From Agrobacterium albertimagni AOL15 (lineage in GTDB: Bacteria; Pseudomonadota; Alphaproteobacteria; Rhizobiales; Rhizobiaceae), in assembly GCF_000300855.1 (NCBI RefSeq), contig NZ_ALJF01000003.1, forward strand, positions 186,001-250,000: DNA of 64,000 nucleotides. The letters run 5' to 3'. The position numbers and the translations under genes were made by a program. Below the pieces are notes generated by a model. That model did not search any database and was not told the origin of the DNA. It worked only from the letters and a program-made list of their open reading frames with translations. Shown here piece after piece: positions 1 through 8,897 of the stretch. How positions within the stretch are numbered: position 1 is the stretch's first letter; every line of letters starts with the position of its first letter.

Positions 1-2
1 CG

Positions 3-1037
3 CGAATGCCGCTGCTGCGGCAGATCGCCAACCGCAAGGCCAATCATCTGTTTCGCCTGACAACAGGCTTCGTCCACACCCAAATCCTGTCTGCCTGTGT
101 CGGCCTCGGGGTCTTCGAGGCACTGGACGGCGAGGCATTGTCGACGAACGCGATCGCGACACGCTGCGGCTTGCCCCCCGACGCCATGCGGCGTCTGCTC
201 GAGCAGGCAAGGCGACTCGATCTCGTCGTCAGCCCTGCGCTCGATCTCTGGCTGCTCTCCGATGCCGGAACGGTGCTTGCCGCCGATCGCGGGCTGCGGG
301 AGATGATCCGGCACCATGACATGTTGTACCGCGATCTCGCCGATGCGCCCGCCTTTTGGCGCGGCGATCGCAGCGATACAGAACTCCGCCGCTACTGGGC
401 CTATGTAAGGGGCAGCGACCCCGCCAGCATCGGCAACGAGGAGGCGGCACCCTACTCCGCCCTGATGCGCGAGAGCCAGGCGATGCTGGCAGACTGCCTT
501 CTTTCATCCCATGACTTCGGCCAATACCGATCCGTCCTTGATGTTGGCGGCGGCGAAGGCGCATTCCTCGCAGCCATTGGCGCGCGGCACCCCTCGACAC
601 GGCTCGCGCTGTTCGACTTGCCCGCTGTTACCCAGCTTGCAGCCCGCCATCTGCAGGAGCGCGGCCTTCTGGCGCGCAGCACGTTGCACCCGGGTGATTT
701 CACCCGCGATCCCATTCCGGCCGACCAGGATTGCGTGACGCTGATCCGGATTCTCTGCGATCACGATGACGACCGCGTCCTGAAGATCCTTGCAAACCTG
801 CACAGGCATCTCGCGCCCGGCACTCATCTCCTGGTCGCGGAAGCCATGGCCGGCACGACGGACGGCCCCAATCTCGCAGCCATCTATTTCACCAGTTATT
901 TCACCGCCATGGGCTCCGGCCGCTGCCGGACTGCCGGTGAAATCATAGCCCTTCTGGCCCGCAGCGGCTTCGTCGGCGCAAGCGTCGTCACGACCACAAA
1001 TCCCCTGCTGGCAGGCCTTGTGATCGCCAAGCGCTAA
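3..1037 (+). CDS. crtF: CrtF, demethylspheroidene/hydroxyneurosporene O-methyltransferase (5' partial)
   Basis: SAM-dependent O-methyltransferase that methylates the C1 hydroxyl of acyclic carotenoids in the spheroidene/spirilloxanthin pathway. The sequence has the N-terminal dimerisation/winged-helix part (VGLGVFEAL, TRCGLPPDAMRRLL) and the SAM motif VLDVGGGEGAFL near residue 180. It sits directly upstream of bchC, the classic crtF-bchCXYZ order. The reading frame is open to the left edge. Family members carry roughly 40 more residues before the segment resembling this N-terminus, so the ATG at 6 is probably internal and the gene is cut by the window. The rest of the carotenoid cluster presumably lies to the left. 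Confidence 0.85.
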   Translation, partial: RMPLLRQIANRKANHLFRLTTGFVHTQILSACVGLGVFEALDGEALSTNAIATRCGLPPDAMRRLLEQARRLDLVVSPALDLWLLSDAGTVLAADRGLREMIRHHDMLYRDLADAPAFWRGDRSDTELRRYWAYVRGSDPASIGNEEAAPYSALMRESQAMLADCLLSSHDFGQYRSVLDVGGGEGAFLAAIGARHPSTRLALFDLPAVTQLAARHLQERGLLARSTLHPGDFTRDPIPADQDCVTLIRILCDHDDDRVLKILANLHRHLAPGTHLLVAEAMAGTTDGPNLAAIYFTSYFTAMGSGRCRTAGEIIALLARSGFVGASVVTTTNPLLAGLVIAKR

Positions 1038-1064
1038 TTGTTCCGTGAACTTCACGGTCCAAAG

Positions 1065-1082
1065 TGTAAATATAGATTGACA
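1065..1082. promoter_or_regulatory. PpsR/CrtJ operator upstream of bchC
   Basis: A perfect TGT-N12-ACA palindrome with GTGT and ACAC outer ends lies in the crtF-bchC gap. This is the known PpsR/CrtJ consensus, and a ppsR gene lies in the window. The right half overlaps a TTGACA -35 hexamer, so bound PpsR would block RNA polymerase. Confidence 0.85.
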
Positions 1083-1104
1083 CTTTGATGCGTAATCTTA
1101 AGAT
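1077..1104 (+). promoter_or_regulatory. Sigma-70-like promoter of bchCXYZ-puf
   Basis: TTGACA at 1077-1082 and TAAGAT at 1099-1104 are separated by 16 bases and lie 45 bases upstream of the bchC ATG. The -35 lies inside the PpsR operator. Predicted from sequence only. Confidence 0.6.
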
Positions 1105-1149
1105 GACATTGGGAGCAGAAAGCATCCCGTGTCCGGGGAGGGCACGACA

Positions 1150-2088
1150 ATGCGCAGTTCAGCCATCGTCTTTGAAAAACCGGGAACACTCGCCGTCAGG
1201 CGATTGGCGCTCCGCGCGCCCGAGGCGTCGGACGTGGTTGTCGAGTCCTGCTTTAGCGGTGTGTCGAGTGGCACCGAGAAGATGCTCTACGAGGGCACCA
1301 TGCCCGCCTTTCCGGGCATGCGTTATCCCCTGGTCCCAGGCTACGAGACGGTTGGTACAGTGGTCGAGGCGGGCCTGGACTCGGGCCGCTCTGTCGGCGA
1401 TCAGGTCTTCGTCCCGGGCGCCAATTGTTATGAAGATGCTGCCGGACTGTTCGGTGCCAGCGCCGCATGGCTCGTCGTTCCCGGTGCCCGCACCGTCAAG
1501 ACCCATTTCCAGCATGCGGAAGAGGCAGCGCTGCTCGCGCTGGCAGCAACCGCATACCATGCCGTCTGTCGATCGGCCCATGCGGCCACAGTTGTCATCG
1601 GCCATGGCGTCCTCGGCCGCCTGATTGCCCGGATTGTCATGGCAACCGGGCATCCGGCCCCGACCGTCTGGGAGACACGCCTTGCCCGCCGTGACGGAGC
1701 GACCGGATATGTCGTCGAGACACCGGACGCCGCCAGCGACCAGCGTCACGACGCCATCATCGATGCAAGCGGCGATTCCGCCGTCGTCGACAAGGCGATC
1801 GCGCGCCTCAACCGGCGCGGAGAACTCGTGCTCGCCGGCTTCTATGGCGAACGGCTCGACTTTGCCTTCCCGGCGGCCTTCATGAAGGAAGCCTCGATCG
1901 CCATCTCCGCAGAATTTACGCCTAACGACGTCCAGGCGGTGCTCGCACTTGTCGATGCCGGGCGCCTCTCCCTAGGCGGCCTGATTACCCACCATTCCGC
2001 CCCATCGGATGCGACCTCCGCCTATCGGACCGCATTCAACGACCCCGACTGCCTGAAAATGATCATCGACTGGAGGAATGCCGCATGA
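1150..2088 (+). CDS. bchC: BchC, 3-hydroxyethyl bacteriochlorophyllide a dehydrogenase
   Basis: Medium-chain dehydrogenase-like protein that oxidises the C3 hydroxyethyl group to the acetyl group of bacteriochlorophyllide a. Family features are GVSSGTEKMLYEG near the N-terminus and the GDQVFVPG segment. The frame is open from a GTG at 1129, but the ATG at 1150 is preferred: GGGGAG at 1135-1140 is a good ribosome-binding site and the resulting 312 aa match the family. The stop overlaps the bchX start (ATGA), which suggests translational coupling. It is the first gene after the PpsR-controlled promoter. Confidence 0.93.
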   Translation: MRSSAIVFEKPGTLAVRRLALRAPEASDVVVESCFSGVSSGTEKMLYEGTMPAFPGMRYPLVPGYETVGTVVEAGLDSGRSVGDQVFVPGANCYEDAAGLFGASAAWLVVPGARTVKTHFQHAEEAALLALAATAYHAVCRSAHAATVVIGHGVLGRLIARIVMATGHPAPTVWETRLARRDGATGYVVETPDAASDQRHDAIIDASGDSAVVDKAIARLNRRGELVLAGFYGERLDFAFPAAFMKEASIAISAEFTPNDVQAVLALVDAGRLSLGGLITHHSAPSDATSAYRTAFNDPDCLKMIIDWRNAA

Positions 2089-3092
2089 GCCTCGACCTCG
2101 CACAGGACGGCCTGGAGCGCCTGCAGGAAAATCTTCGCGAAGAAGCCGCCATCGAACCCGATGCTCCGGCCACCGGCAAGGTGACCAAGGACACGCAGAT
2201 CATCGCGATCTACGGCAAGGGCGGAATCGGCAAGAGCTTCACGCTCGCCAATCTCTCCTACATGCTGGCCCAGCTCGGCAAGAAGGTGCTTTTGATCGGC
2301 TGCGATCCGAAGAGCGACACGACCTCTCTGCTGTTTGGCGGCCGCGCCTGCCCGACAATTCTCCAGACTGCATCGCGCAAGAAGGAAGCCGGCCAGGAAG
2401 TCTCGATCTCCGACGTCTGCTTCAAGCGCGACGGCGTCTTTGCCATGGAACTCGGCGGACCGGAAGTGGGCCGCGGCTGTGGTGGCCGCGGCATCATTCA
2501 CGGCTTCGAAACGCTGGAAAAGCTCGGCTTCCATGACTGGGACTTCGATTTCATCCTGCTCGACTTCCTCGGCGACGTGGTCTGCGGTGGCTTCGGTCTG
2601 CCGATTGCTCGCGACATGTGCCAGAAGGTCGTGGTGGTCGGGTCGAACGACCTCCAGTCGCTCTATGTCGCCAACAATGTCTGCTCTGCGGTAAAATACT
2701 TCCGCAATCTCGGCGGCAATGTCGGTGTCGCGGGTCTCGTCATCAACAAGGATGACGGCACGGGTGAAGCCCAAGCCTTTGCGGACGCCGTTGGCATCCC
2801 GGTGCTCGCCTCGATCCCGCAGGACGACGACATCAGGCGCAAGAGCGCGAACTATCAGATCATCGGCACGCATGAGAGCCATTGGGGTCCCCTCTTCGAG
2901 GCGCTCTCGATCAATCTTGCCGAAGCACCGCCGATCCTCCCCAAGCCGCTCGATCAGGACGGCCTGCTCGGCCTCTTTGACGCCAGTGAGACAGGCGCCG
3001 ATTACAAGCTCCAGCCAGCTCTGCCGGAAGACATGTGCGCTACGGGCGCTCTGAAACGGCCGTCGCTGGAAGTCGTCTACGACAACGTGTGA
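2085..3092 (+). CDS. bchX: BchX, chlorophyllide a reductase iron protein
   Basis: NifH-like ATPase that passes electrons to BchYZ for reduction of the C7-C8 bond of chlorophyllide a. A Walker A loop (YGKGGIGKS, residues 43-51) and two cluster-ligand cysteines in GRGCGGRG and DVVCGGFG are visible, as in nitrogenase iron proteins. The N-terminal extension of about 35 residues before the nucleotide fold is normal for BchX and distinguishes it from BchL. At 335 aa it has the expected length. The start overlaps the bchC stop. Confidence 0.96.
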   Translation: MSLDLAQDGLERLQENLREEAAIEPDAPATGKVTKDTQIIAIYGKGGIGKSFTLANLSYMLAQLGKKVLLIGCDPKSDTTSLLFGGRACPTILQTASRKKEAGQEVSISDVCFKRDGVFAMELGGPEVGRGCGGRGIIHGFETLEKLGFHDWDFDFILLDFLGDVVCGGFGLPIARDMCQKVVVVGSNDLQSLYVANNVCSAVKYFRNLGGNVGVAGLVINKDDGTGEAQAFADAVGIPVLASIPQDDDIRRKSANYQIIGTHESHWGPLFEALSINLAEAPPILPKPLDQDGLLGLFDASETGADYKLQPALPEDMCATGALKRPSLEVVYDNV

Positions 3093-3107
3093 GATCGGGT
3101 GAGCATC

Positions 3108-4691
3108 ATGGATGACCTTCGCAAGGAATTCGAGCTGGACGACGCCAACGGGATCGCTCCCGTCGGCAACGACGCCGCTGTCCTTGCCGACGGCGTGGCG
3201 GAAGACACATCGGGAATCGGTTGCCATGGCGGCGTAAAACTCTCGAAAGCCGCCGCCCGTGCCGCCGGTCAGGGCGAGTTGATGGATCGGTTCGAAGCCG
3301 ATTATCCCAAGGGTCCGCATGACCAACCGCAATCCATGTGCCCCGCTTTCGGATCGCTCCGCGTCGGCCTGCGCATGCGTCGTGTCGCCACCATCCTCTC
3401 GGGCTCGGCCTGCTGCGTCTACGGCCTGACCTTCACCTCGCATTTCTACGGCGCCAAACGCTCAGTCGGCTACGTGCCCTTCAGCTCTGAAACGCTGGTC
3501 ACTGGCAAGCTCTACGAAGACATCGTCGAGGCCGTGCACCAGATGGCGGATCCGGAGAAGTTCGATGCGGTCGTGGTCACTAATCTCTGCGTTCCCTCGG
3601 CCTCGGGCGTGCCTCTGCGCATGCTCCCACGCGAAATTGATGGCGTCCGTATCGTCGGCATCGACGTACCAGGCTTTGGCGTGCCGACCCATGCGGAAGC
3701 GAAAGACGTGCTCTCGGGCGCCATGCTTGCCTATGCACGCCAGGAAATCGGCGAAGGTCCGGTCCAGCGCCCGCGTGGCGGTTTGAAGGACCGGCCGACA
3801 GTCACCCTGCTCGGCGAAATGTTCCCGGTCGATCCGGTTGTGATCGGCGGCATGCTGGAGCCGATGGGCTTGGCAGCCGGCCCGACGGTCCCCGTCCGCG
3901 AATGGCGTGAACTCTATTCCGCGCTCGACTGCGCCGCGGTCGCTGCGATCCATCCCTTCTACACGGCGAGCATCCGAGAATTCCAGGCGGCCGGCCGCCC
4001 GATTGTCGGCTCGGCCCCGGTGGGCATCGACGGAACGGATGCCTGGCTGAAGGCGATCGGCGACAGCTGTAACGTCCCGGAGGCCAAGACAAATATCAGC
4101 CGTAACGCGATGCGCGGCGCGATTAAGGCAGCGCTCGCCGAACACAGGATCAATGGCCGCATCACGCTCTCGGGCTATGAAGGCTCCGAACTGCTGGTCG
4201 CACGCCTGCTCGTCGAACTCGGCGCCGATCTGCGCTATGTCGGCACGGCCTGTCCGAAGACACCCTATAACCGCGAAGATGCGGAGTGGCTGGCGGCCCA
4301 TGGCGTCGAACTCCGTTTCCGCGCGTCCCTGGAGCAGGATCTGGCCGCCTTCCAGGAGTTCAAGCCGGATCTCGCCATCGGCACGACCCCTGTGGTGCAG
4401 AAGGCCAAGGAGAGCGCCACCCCTGCCCTCTACTTCACCAACCTGATCTCAGCCCGCCCGCTCATGGGTCCGGCCGGTGTCGCCTCACTGCCAGCGGTCA
4501 TCAACGCCGCGATCGGCAACAAGGACCGCTTCCTCACCATGAACGCCTTTTTCGAAGGCGTCGGCTCGGGCGATAGCGCCGGCATCTGGGAAAACGTGCC
4601 TGAAGACCGCAGCGCCTATCGCAAGAAGTTCGCCGCAAAGGTCAAGCAGTCCCGCAACGCCGTCGACAATGGGGAGAGCGTCGGATGCTGA
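3108..4691 (+). CDS. bchY: BchY, chlorophyllide a reductase subunit Y
   Basis: Half of the catalytic heterotetramer of chlorophyllide a oxidoreductase, related to NifD/BchN. Candidate FeS-ligand cysteines are in GIGCHGG (C39), SMCPAF (C78) and SACCVYG (C102/C103). I chose the ATG at 3108 because GGTGAG at 3097-3102 gives a plausible ribosome-binding site. A GTG at 3099 would add three residues. The gene overlaps bchZ by 7 bases. COR complexes without a BchJ or BciA neighbour often also reduce the 8-vinyl group, but this cannot be read from the sequence. Confidence 0.95.
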   Translation: MDDLRKEFELDDANGIAPVGNDAAVLADGVAEDTSGIGCHGGVKLSKAAARAAGQGELMDRFEADYPKGPHDQPQSMCPAFGSLRVGLRMRRVATILSGSACCVYGLTFTSHFYGAKRSVGYVPFSSETLVTGKLYEDIVEAVHQMADPEKFDAVVVTNLCVPSASGVPLRMLPREIDGVRIVGIDVPGFGVPTHAEAKDVLSGAMLAYARQEIGEGPVQRPRGGLKDRPTVTLLGEMFPVDPVVIGGMLEPMGLAAGPTVPVREWRELYSALDCAAVAAIHPFYTASIREFQAAGRPIVGSAPVGIDGTDAWLKAIGDSCNVPEAKTNISRNAMRGAIKAALAEHRINGRITLSGYEGSELLVARLLVELGADLRYVGTACPKTPYNREDAEWLAAHGVELRFRASLEQDLAAFQEFKPDLAIGTTPVVQKAKESATPALYFTNLISARPLMGPAGVASLPAVINAAIGNKDRFLTMNAFFEGVGSGDSAGIWENVPEDRSAYRKKFAAKVKQSRNAVDNGESVGC

Positions 4692-6136
4692 TCCTCGACC
4701 ACGACAGAGCCGGCGGATACTGGGGCAGCGTCTATGCCTTCACCGCGATCAAGGGCCTCCAGGTCATCATCGACGGCCCCGTGGGCTGCGAGAACCTGCC
4801 GGTGACCTCGGTGCTCCACTATACGGACGCCCTACCGCCGCACGAACTGCCGATCGTCGTTTCCGGCCTGTCGGAAGACGAACTCGGCCAGCACGGCACC
4901 GAAGGCGCGATGAAGCGGGCCCGTCTCGCCCTCGACCCGGATCTGCCGGCCGTCGTCGTCACGGGCTCGATCGCCGAGATGATCGGCGGCGGCGTGACCC
5001 CGGAAGGCTCCAACATCGTCCGCTTCCTGCCCCGCACGATCGACGAAGACCAGTGGCAGAGCGCCGACCGCGCCTTGAAATGGCTTTGGACCGAATTCGG
5101 CCCGAAGGGCGGCAAGGTCCCGGCTCCACGTCGCCGTCCTGATGGTGCCAAGCCCCGCGTCAACATCATCGGCCCGATCTACGGCACCTATAACATGCCG
5201 TCGGACCTCGCCGAGATCCGCCGCCTCGTTGAAGGCCTTGGCGCCGAGATCAATATGGTCTTTCCGCTCGGCAGCCATCTCGAAGATGTTCGCAAACTTG
5301 CCGACGCCGATGCCAATATCTGCCTCTACCGCGAATTCGGCCGTCTGCTCTGCGAAACACTCGATCGCCCCTATCTGCAGGCACCGATCGGCATTCATTC
5401 GACGACGGCATTCCTCCGCGAACTCGGCGACATGCTCGCGCTCGACCCTGAACCCTTCATCCTGAAGGAAAAACACACGACGCTGAAGCCGCTCTGGGAT
5501 CTCTGGCGCTCCGTCACCCAGGACTTCTTTGCCACCGCGAGCTTCGCGATCGTCGCCAACGAGACCTATGTGCGCGGCATCCGCAATTTCCTTGAAGAGG
5601 AAATGGGCCTGCCCTGCAACTTCGCGATCCCGCGCAAGGCCGGATCGAAGACGGACAATATCGAGGTCGCGGAGCTGACCGCCAAAAAGCCGCCGATGAT
5701 CATGTTCGGCTCGTTCAACGAGCGCATGTACATGGCCGAGCGCGGGGCCCGCGGCAAGTTCGTGCAGCTGTCCTATCCCGGCGCCATCGTCCGCCGCCAT
5801 CCCGGCACGCCGGTCATGGGCTATTCAGGTGCGGCCTGGCTGATCCAGGAAGTCTGCAACGCGCTGTTCGACATGCTGTTCGACATCCTGCCGCGCGCCG
5901 GAGAGCTCGATGCGATCGAGGCAACAACGGCCCGTCCGCGCACGGAAATGGCCTGGCAATCCGATGCCCAGGCCTCGCTCGAAAAATTCATCGGCAACGA
6001 GCCGGTCCTCGTCCGCATCTCGGCCGCCAAGCGGCTGCGGGAAGCAGCGGAACGCGAAGCCCGCCGTGCCGAAGACCACGAAGTTACCCGGGATCATGTC
6101 GAAACGGCCGCCCGCCTCGAGGGAGCCTTTGCATGA
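4685..6136 (+). CDS. bchZ: BchZ, chlorophyllide a reductase subunit Z
   Basis: Second catalytic subunit of chlorophyllide a oxidoreductase, NifK/BchB-related, 483 aa. The N-terminal GPVGCENLP (C35) matches the FeS-cluster ligand region of the family. The start lies inside the end of bchY (7-base overlap), so the two subunits are translationally coupled. The charged C-terminus (about residues 445-483) includes the proto-chlorophyllide-reductase-like tail. Last bch gene before pufQ in the operon. Confidence 0.95.
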   Translation: MLILDHDRAGGYWGSVYAFTAIKGLQVIIDGPVGCENLPVTSVLHYTDALPPHELPIVVSGLSEDELGQHGTEGAMKRARLALDPDLPAVVVTGSIAEMIGGGVTPEGSNIVRFLPRTIDEDQWQSADRALKWLWTEFGPKGGKVPAPRRRPDGAKPRVNIIGPIYGTYNMPSDLAEIRRLVEGLGAEINMVFPLGSHLEDVRKLADADANICLYREFGRLLCETLDRPYLQAPIGIHSTTAFLRELGDMLALDPEPFILKEKHTTLKPLWDLWRSVTQDFFATASFAIVANETYVRGIRNFLEEEMGLPCNFAIPRKAGSKTDNIEVAELTAKKPPMIMFGSFNERMYMAERGARGKFVQLSYPGAIVRRHPGTPVMGYSGAAWLIQEVCNALFDMLFDILPRAGELDAIEATTARPRTEMAWQSDAQASLEKFIGNEPVLVRISAAKRLREAAEREARRAEDHEVTRDHVETAARLEGAFA

Positions 6137-6180
6137 CCATCGGAACGACACCCATCAACGGGACAACTGGAGGCAAAGCC

Positions 6181-6414
6181 ATGATCACTGCAACCCGATC
6201 CGATCAGGACCTGCGTCGACATCGCGACCGCCAGTCCGAGCGCCAGAACATGCGGCGCCTCTATCTGCTGCTTTATCCGCTGTGCCTGTGCGCAGCGCTG
6301 ACATCCAGGCTCTCGGGCCATGCGGAAGACGCCGCCGAGCGGCCCGCTCAATCCATTTTCGCCGAGGCTCGCTCCTCGGCCTACGCAGCTGCCGGTTACG
6401 CTTTCCACGCGTAA
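6181..6414 (+). CDS. pufQ: PufQ, bacteriochlorophyll/light-harvesting assembly factor
   Basis: Small protein (77 aa) with a basic N-terminus, one membrane segment (LYLLLYPLCLCAAL, about residues 27-40) and a C-terminal tail SIFAEARSSAYAAAGYAF typical of PufQ. In Rhodobacter, PufQ stimulates bacteriochlorophyll production. An in-frame ATG at 6133 overlaps the bchZ stop. GGAGG at 6169-6173, 7 bases before the ATG at 6181, and the family length of about 74 aa favour the shorter form. It lies exactly between bchZ and pufB. Confidence 0.85.
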   Translation: MITATRSDQDLRRHRDRQSERQNMRRLYLLLYPLCLCAALTSRLSGHAEDAAERPAQSIFAEARSSAYAAAGYAFHA

Positions 6415-6425
6415 CCCGATCCGTT

Positions 6426-6504
6426 TGCCGGTGTTCTCGACACCGGCAGAAACCCGGCAGGTCTCCTCAAGACCTTCCGAAACCCCGCCGCGGGGGCGCC
6501 GCGG
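6426..6504 (+). promoter_or_regulatory. Three-hairpin pufQ-pufB intercistronic region
   Basis: Three inverted repeats follow one another: a perfect 9-bp stem with 5-base loop (6426-6448), GGTCT/AGACC with a 5-base loop (6460-6474), and CCGCGG/CCGCGG around GGGCG (6488-6504). None is followed by a T-run, so they do not look like terminators. In Rhodobacter, structured RNA in this position affects puf mRNA processing and stability. The same role is inferred here. Confidence 0.6.
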
Positions 6505-6529
6505 TGTTCGAGACTAGGAGGTGAATTTG

Positions 6530-6751
6530 ATGGCTGAAACATCAAATGTTTCACTTTCGGGTCTGACCGAAAGCGAAGCGCGCGAGGTCCATGGATTCTT
6601 CATCCAAGGCTTCATGATATTCACGGCGATTGCCATCGTCGCGCATATCTTGGTCTGGATGTGGCGTCCCTGGATCCCGGGTCCGGAAGGTTACAGCTCT
6701 CTCGAGGGCATTAACCAGACGGCTCTCACGCTTCTGCCGATGTTGACCTGA
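6530..6751 (+). CDS. pufB: PufB, light-harvesting 1 beta subunit
   Basis: LH1 antenna beta polypeptide (73 aa), a single membrane helix that binds bacteriochlorophyll through the histidine in [13 protein letters not shown]. The upstream EVHGFF histidine is also conserved. The ATG at 6530 follows a very strong AGGAGGTG site (6516-6523). A GTG at 6521 lies inside that site and is rejected. The C-terminal extension after WRPW (about 25 residues) is somewhat longer than in the shortest beta chains. Followed 12 bases later by pufA. Confidence 0.95.
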   Translation: MAETSNVSLSGLTESEAREVHGFFIQGFMIFTAIAIVAHILVWMWRPWIPGPEGYSSLEGINQTALTLLPMLT

Positions 6752-6763
6752 GGAGGACGCGAT

Positions 6764-6961
6764 ATGTGGAGAGTCTGGCTTATGTTCGACCCGCGCAAGG
6801 CGCTGGTTGCACTGTCTGTATTCCTGTTCACGCTTGCGATCCTGATCCACTTCATCCTGCTGAGCACGGAACGCTTCAACTGGCTGGAGGGCAGGCCCCT
6901 CACAACCAGTTCAATCGAGCATTCGATCTCTGAAGGTGTGGATCTCCGGCTCATCGGCTGA
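6764..6961 (+). CDS. pufA: PufA, light-harvesting 1 alpha subunit
   Basis: LH1 antenna alpha polypeptide, 65 aa, with an N-terminal [14 protein letters not shown] amphipathic segment, one transmembrane helix and the bacteriochlorophyll-ligand histidine in [23 protein letters not shown] ribosome-binding site precedes it. Together with PufB it forms the ring around the reaction centre. No pufX-like gene follows pufM, so a closed LH1 ring is possible. Confidence 0.95.
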   Translation: MWRVWLMFDPRKALVALSVFLFTLAILIHFILLSTERFNWLEGRPLTTSSIEHSISEGVDLRLIG

Positions 6962-6976
6962 AGAACCAAGACGGCA

Positions 6977-7002
6977 GCGGGCGGCACTTCGGTCTCGCCC
7001 GC
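6977..7002 (+). promoter_or_regulatory. pufA-pufL intercistronic hairpin
   Basis: A 7-bp GC stem, GCGGGCG (6977-6983) pairing with CGCCCGC (6996-7002), is not followed by a T-run. In purple bacteria the pufBA-pufL intercistronic hairpin protects the pufBA message from 3' decay and sets the LH1 to reaction-centre ratio. That role is inferred from position. Confidence 0.6.
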
Positions 7003-7060
7003 CGCCAAATGGCATGACCCGACAACGCCGCCTGGCTGATCACCTCTGGAGGAAACGAAC

Positions 7061-7906
7061 ATGGCGCTGCTGAGTTTTGAACGCAAATATCGCGTACGAG
7101 GCGGGACGCTGCTCGGAGGCGATCTCTTCGATTTCTGGGTGGGGCCATTCTATGTGGGCTTCTTCGGCGTCACCACGGCATTCTTCGCGATCCTCGGGAC
7201 GGCACTCCTGATCTATGGCGCGGCCATCGGTCCGACCTGGAACATCTGGCGGATCTCGATCGCGCCACCCGACCTGTCCTACGGCTTGGCGCTGGCGCCA
7301 CTGAAGGAAGGCGGTCTCTGGCAGATCGTGACCGTCTGCGCGCTCGGCGCCTTTATATCCTGGGCGCTTCGTGAAGTGGAGATCTGCCGCAAGCTCGGCA
7401 TGGGCTACCACGTACCCTTTGCCTTCTCAGTCGCGATCTTCGCCTATGCGACGCTCGTCGTTATCCGTCCGTTGCTGCTCGGCGCCTGGGGTCATGGTTT
7501 CCCCTACGGCATCTTCAGCCACCTCGACTGGGTGTCGAACGTCGGCTACCAATATCTGCATTTCCATTACAATCCGGCGCACATGATCGCGGTGACCTTC
7601 TTCTTCACCACGACGCTGGCGCTCTCTCTGCACGGTGGCCTCATCCTGTCAGCCGCCAATCCAGGTGCATCGATCACCGAGGCTGGCAAGCAGGCCGAGG
7701 TGAAGACACCCGAATACGAAGACACCTTCTTCCGCGACATCATCGGCTACTCGATCGGCACGCTCGGCATCCACCGCCTCGGCCTGATCCTGGCGCTGAA
7801 CGCGGGCTTCTGGAGCGCCGTCTGCATCGTCATCAGCGGACCGTTCTGGAACCAGGGCTGGCCGCAATGGTGGAACTGGTGGCTGACGCTGCCGATCTGG
7901 AACTGA
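7061..7906 (+). CDS. pufL: PufL, reaction centre L subunit
   Basis: Five-helix L subunit of the type-II reaction centre, 281 aa. Pigment and iron ligands are recognisable: His154 (accessory Bchl), His174 (special pair), His191 and His238 (non-heme iron). The acidic pair EYED at 219-221, near the secondary quinone, is also present. Compared with the Rhodobacter L chain there is a short insertion of about 7 residues in the loop [15 protein letters not shown] (about 203-217). A GGAGG ribosome-binding site lies just upstream of the ATG. Confidence 0.98.
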   Translation: MALLSFERKYRVRGGTLLGGDLFDFWVGPFYVGFFGVTTAFFAILGTALLIYGAAIGPTWNIWRISIAPPDLSYGLALAPLKEGGLWQIVTVCALGAFISWALREVEICRKLGMGYHVPFAFSVAIFAYATLVVIRPLLLGAWGHGFPYGIFSHLDWVSNVGYQYLHFHYNPAHMIAVTFFFTTTLALSLHGGLILSAANPGASITEAGKQAEVKTPEYEDTFFRDIIGYSIGTLGIHRLGLILALNAGFWSAVCIVISGPFWNQGWPQWWNWWLTLPIWN

Positions 7907-7920
7907 GGGGGGACCAGACA

Positions 7921-8886
7921 ATGTTTTTAGCGCAGTATCAAAACATCATCACGCCGATACAGGTCAGCGGTCCGCTGGAAGAAGGTATGCCTCTGCCCGC
8001 AGGCGACAGCCCGCGCGCCGGCAAGCCAATGCTGGTGCAGCTCTTCGGCATGATCGGCAACGCCCAGATCGGACCGATCTATCTCGGCTATCTCGGGACG
8101 CTCTCGCTGGTCTTCGGCTTCATCGCCTTCGAGATCATTGGCCTCAACATGCTGGCTTCGGTCGGCTGGGATCCGATCCAGTTCGTTCGCCAGCTATTCT
8201 GGCTGGGGCTGGAACCGCCACCGGCGCAATATGGTCTGAAGGTCCTGCCGCCGCTCGCGGAAGGTGGCTGGTGGCTGATCGCAGGCTTCTTCCTCACCAT
8301 CTCGGTCCTGTTGTGGTGGGTGCGCGTCTACCGCCGCGCACGTCAGCTGGAGATGGGAACTCATGTCGCCTGGGCTTTCGCCGCCGCAATCTGGCTCTTC
8401 CTGGTGCTCGGTTTCATCCGTCCGCTGTTGATGGGCAACTTCTCGGAAGCCGTGCCCTTCGGCATCTTCCCGCATCTCGACTGGACGGCCGCATTCTCGA
8501 TCCGCTACGGCAACCTCTACTACAATCCCTTCCACTGCCTCTCGATCGTCTTCCTCTATGGCTCGGTCCTGCTCTTTGCGATGCATGGCGCAACGATCCT
8601 GGCCGTTGGCAAATACGGCGGTGAACGCGAGCTGGAACAGATCACCGATCGCGGTACTGCCTCCGAACGTGCAGCCCTCTTCTGGAGATGGACCATGGGC
8701 TTCAACGCCACCATGGAATCCGTCCACCGCTGGGCCTGGTGGTTCGCGATCCTCACCCCCATCACCGGTGGCATCGGCATCCTGCTCACGGGCACTGTCG
8801 TCGACAACTGGTACCTCTGGGGCATCAATCACGGGATCGTCTCCCCGCTGCCGGGCTATCCCGGTGTCGTCGACCCGGCGCTTTAA
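7921..8886 (+). CDS. pufM: PufM, reaction centre M subunit
   Basis: M subunit of the reaction centre, 321 aa. Ligands are at His185, His205 (special pair), His222, Glu237 and His269 (non-heme iron). Tyr213 and Trp255 correspond to the conserved residues next to the primary donor and the QA site. The frame is open upstream to 7867, but the ATG at 7921 is chosen because GGGGGGA precedes it and the N-terminus FLAQYQNI is typical. It lies 14 bases after pufL. Confidence 0.98.
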   Translation: MFLAQYQNIITPIQVSGPLEEGMPLPAGDSPRAGKPMLVQLFGMIGNAQIGPIYLGYLGTLSLVFGFIAFEIIGLNMLASVGWDPIQFVRQLFWLGLEPPPAQYGLKVLPPLAEGGWWLIAGFFLTISVLLWWVRVYRRARQLEMGTHVAWAFAAAIWLFLVLGFIRPLLMGNFSEAVPFGIFPHLDWTAAFSIRYGNLYYNPFHCLSIVFLYGSVLLFAMHGATILAVGKYGGERELEQITDRGTASERAALFWRWTMGFNATMESVHRWAWWFAILTPITGGIGILLTGTVVDNWYLWGINHGIVSPLPGYPGVVDPAL

Positions 8887-8897
8887 GGAGAAGGACG

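Noticed and set aside
1090..1107. Possible second PpsR site downstream of the first in the bchC promoter
   Set aside because: Only the ACA half matches at 12-base spacing; the left triplet is GCG.
2022..3443. 473-codon minus-strand open frame
   Set aside because: Antisense to bchX/bchY, and spans gene boundaries.
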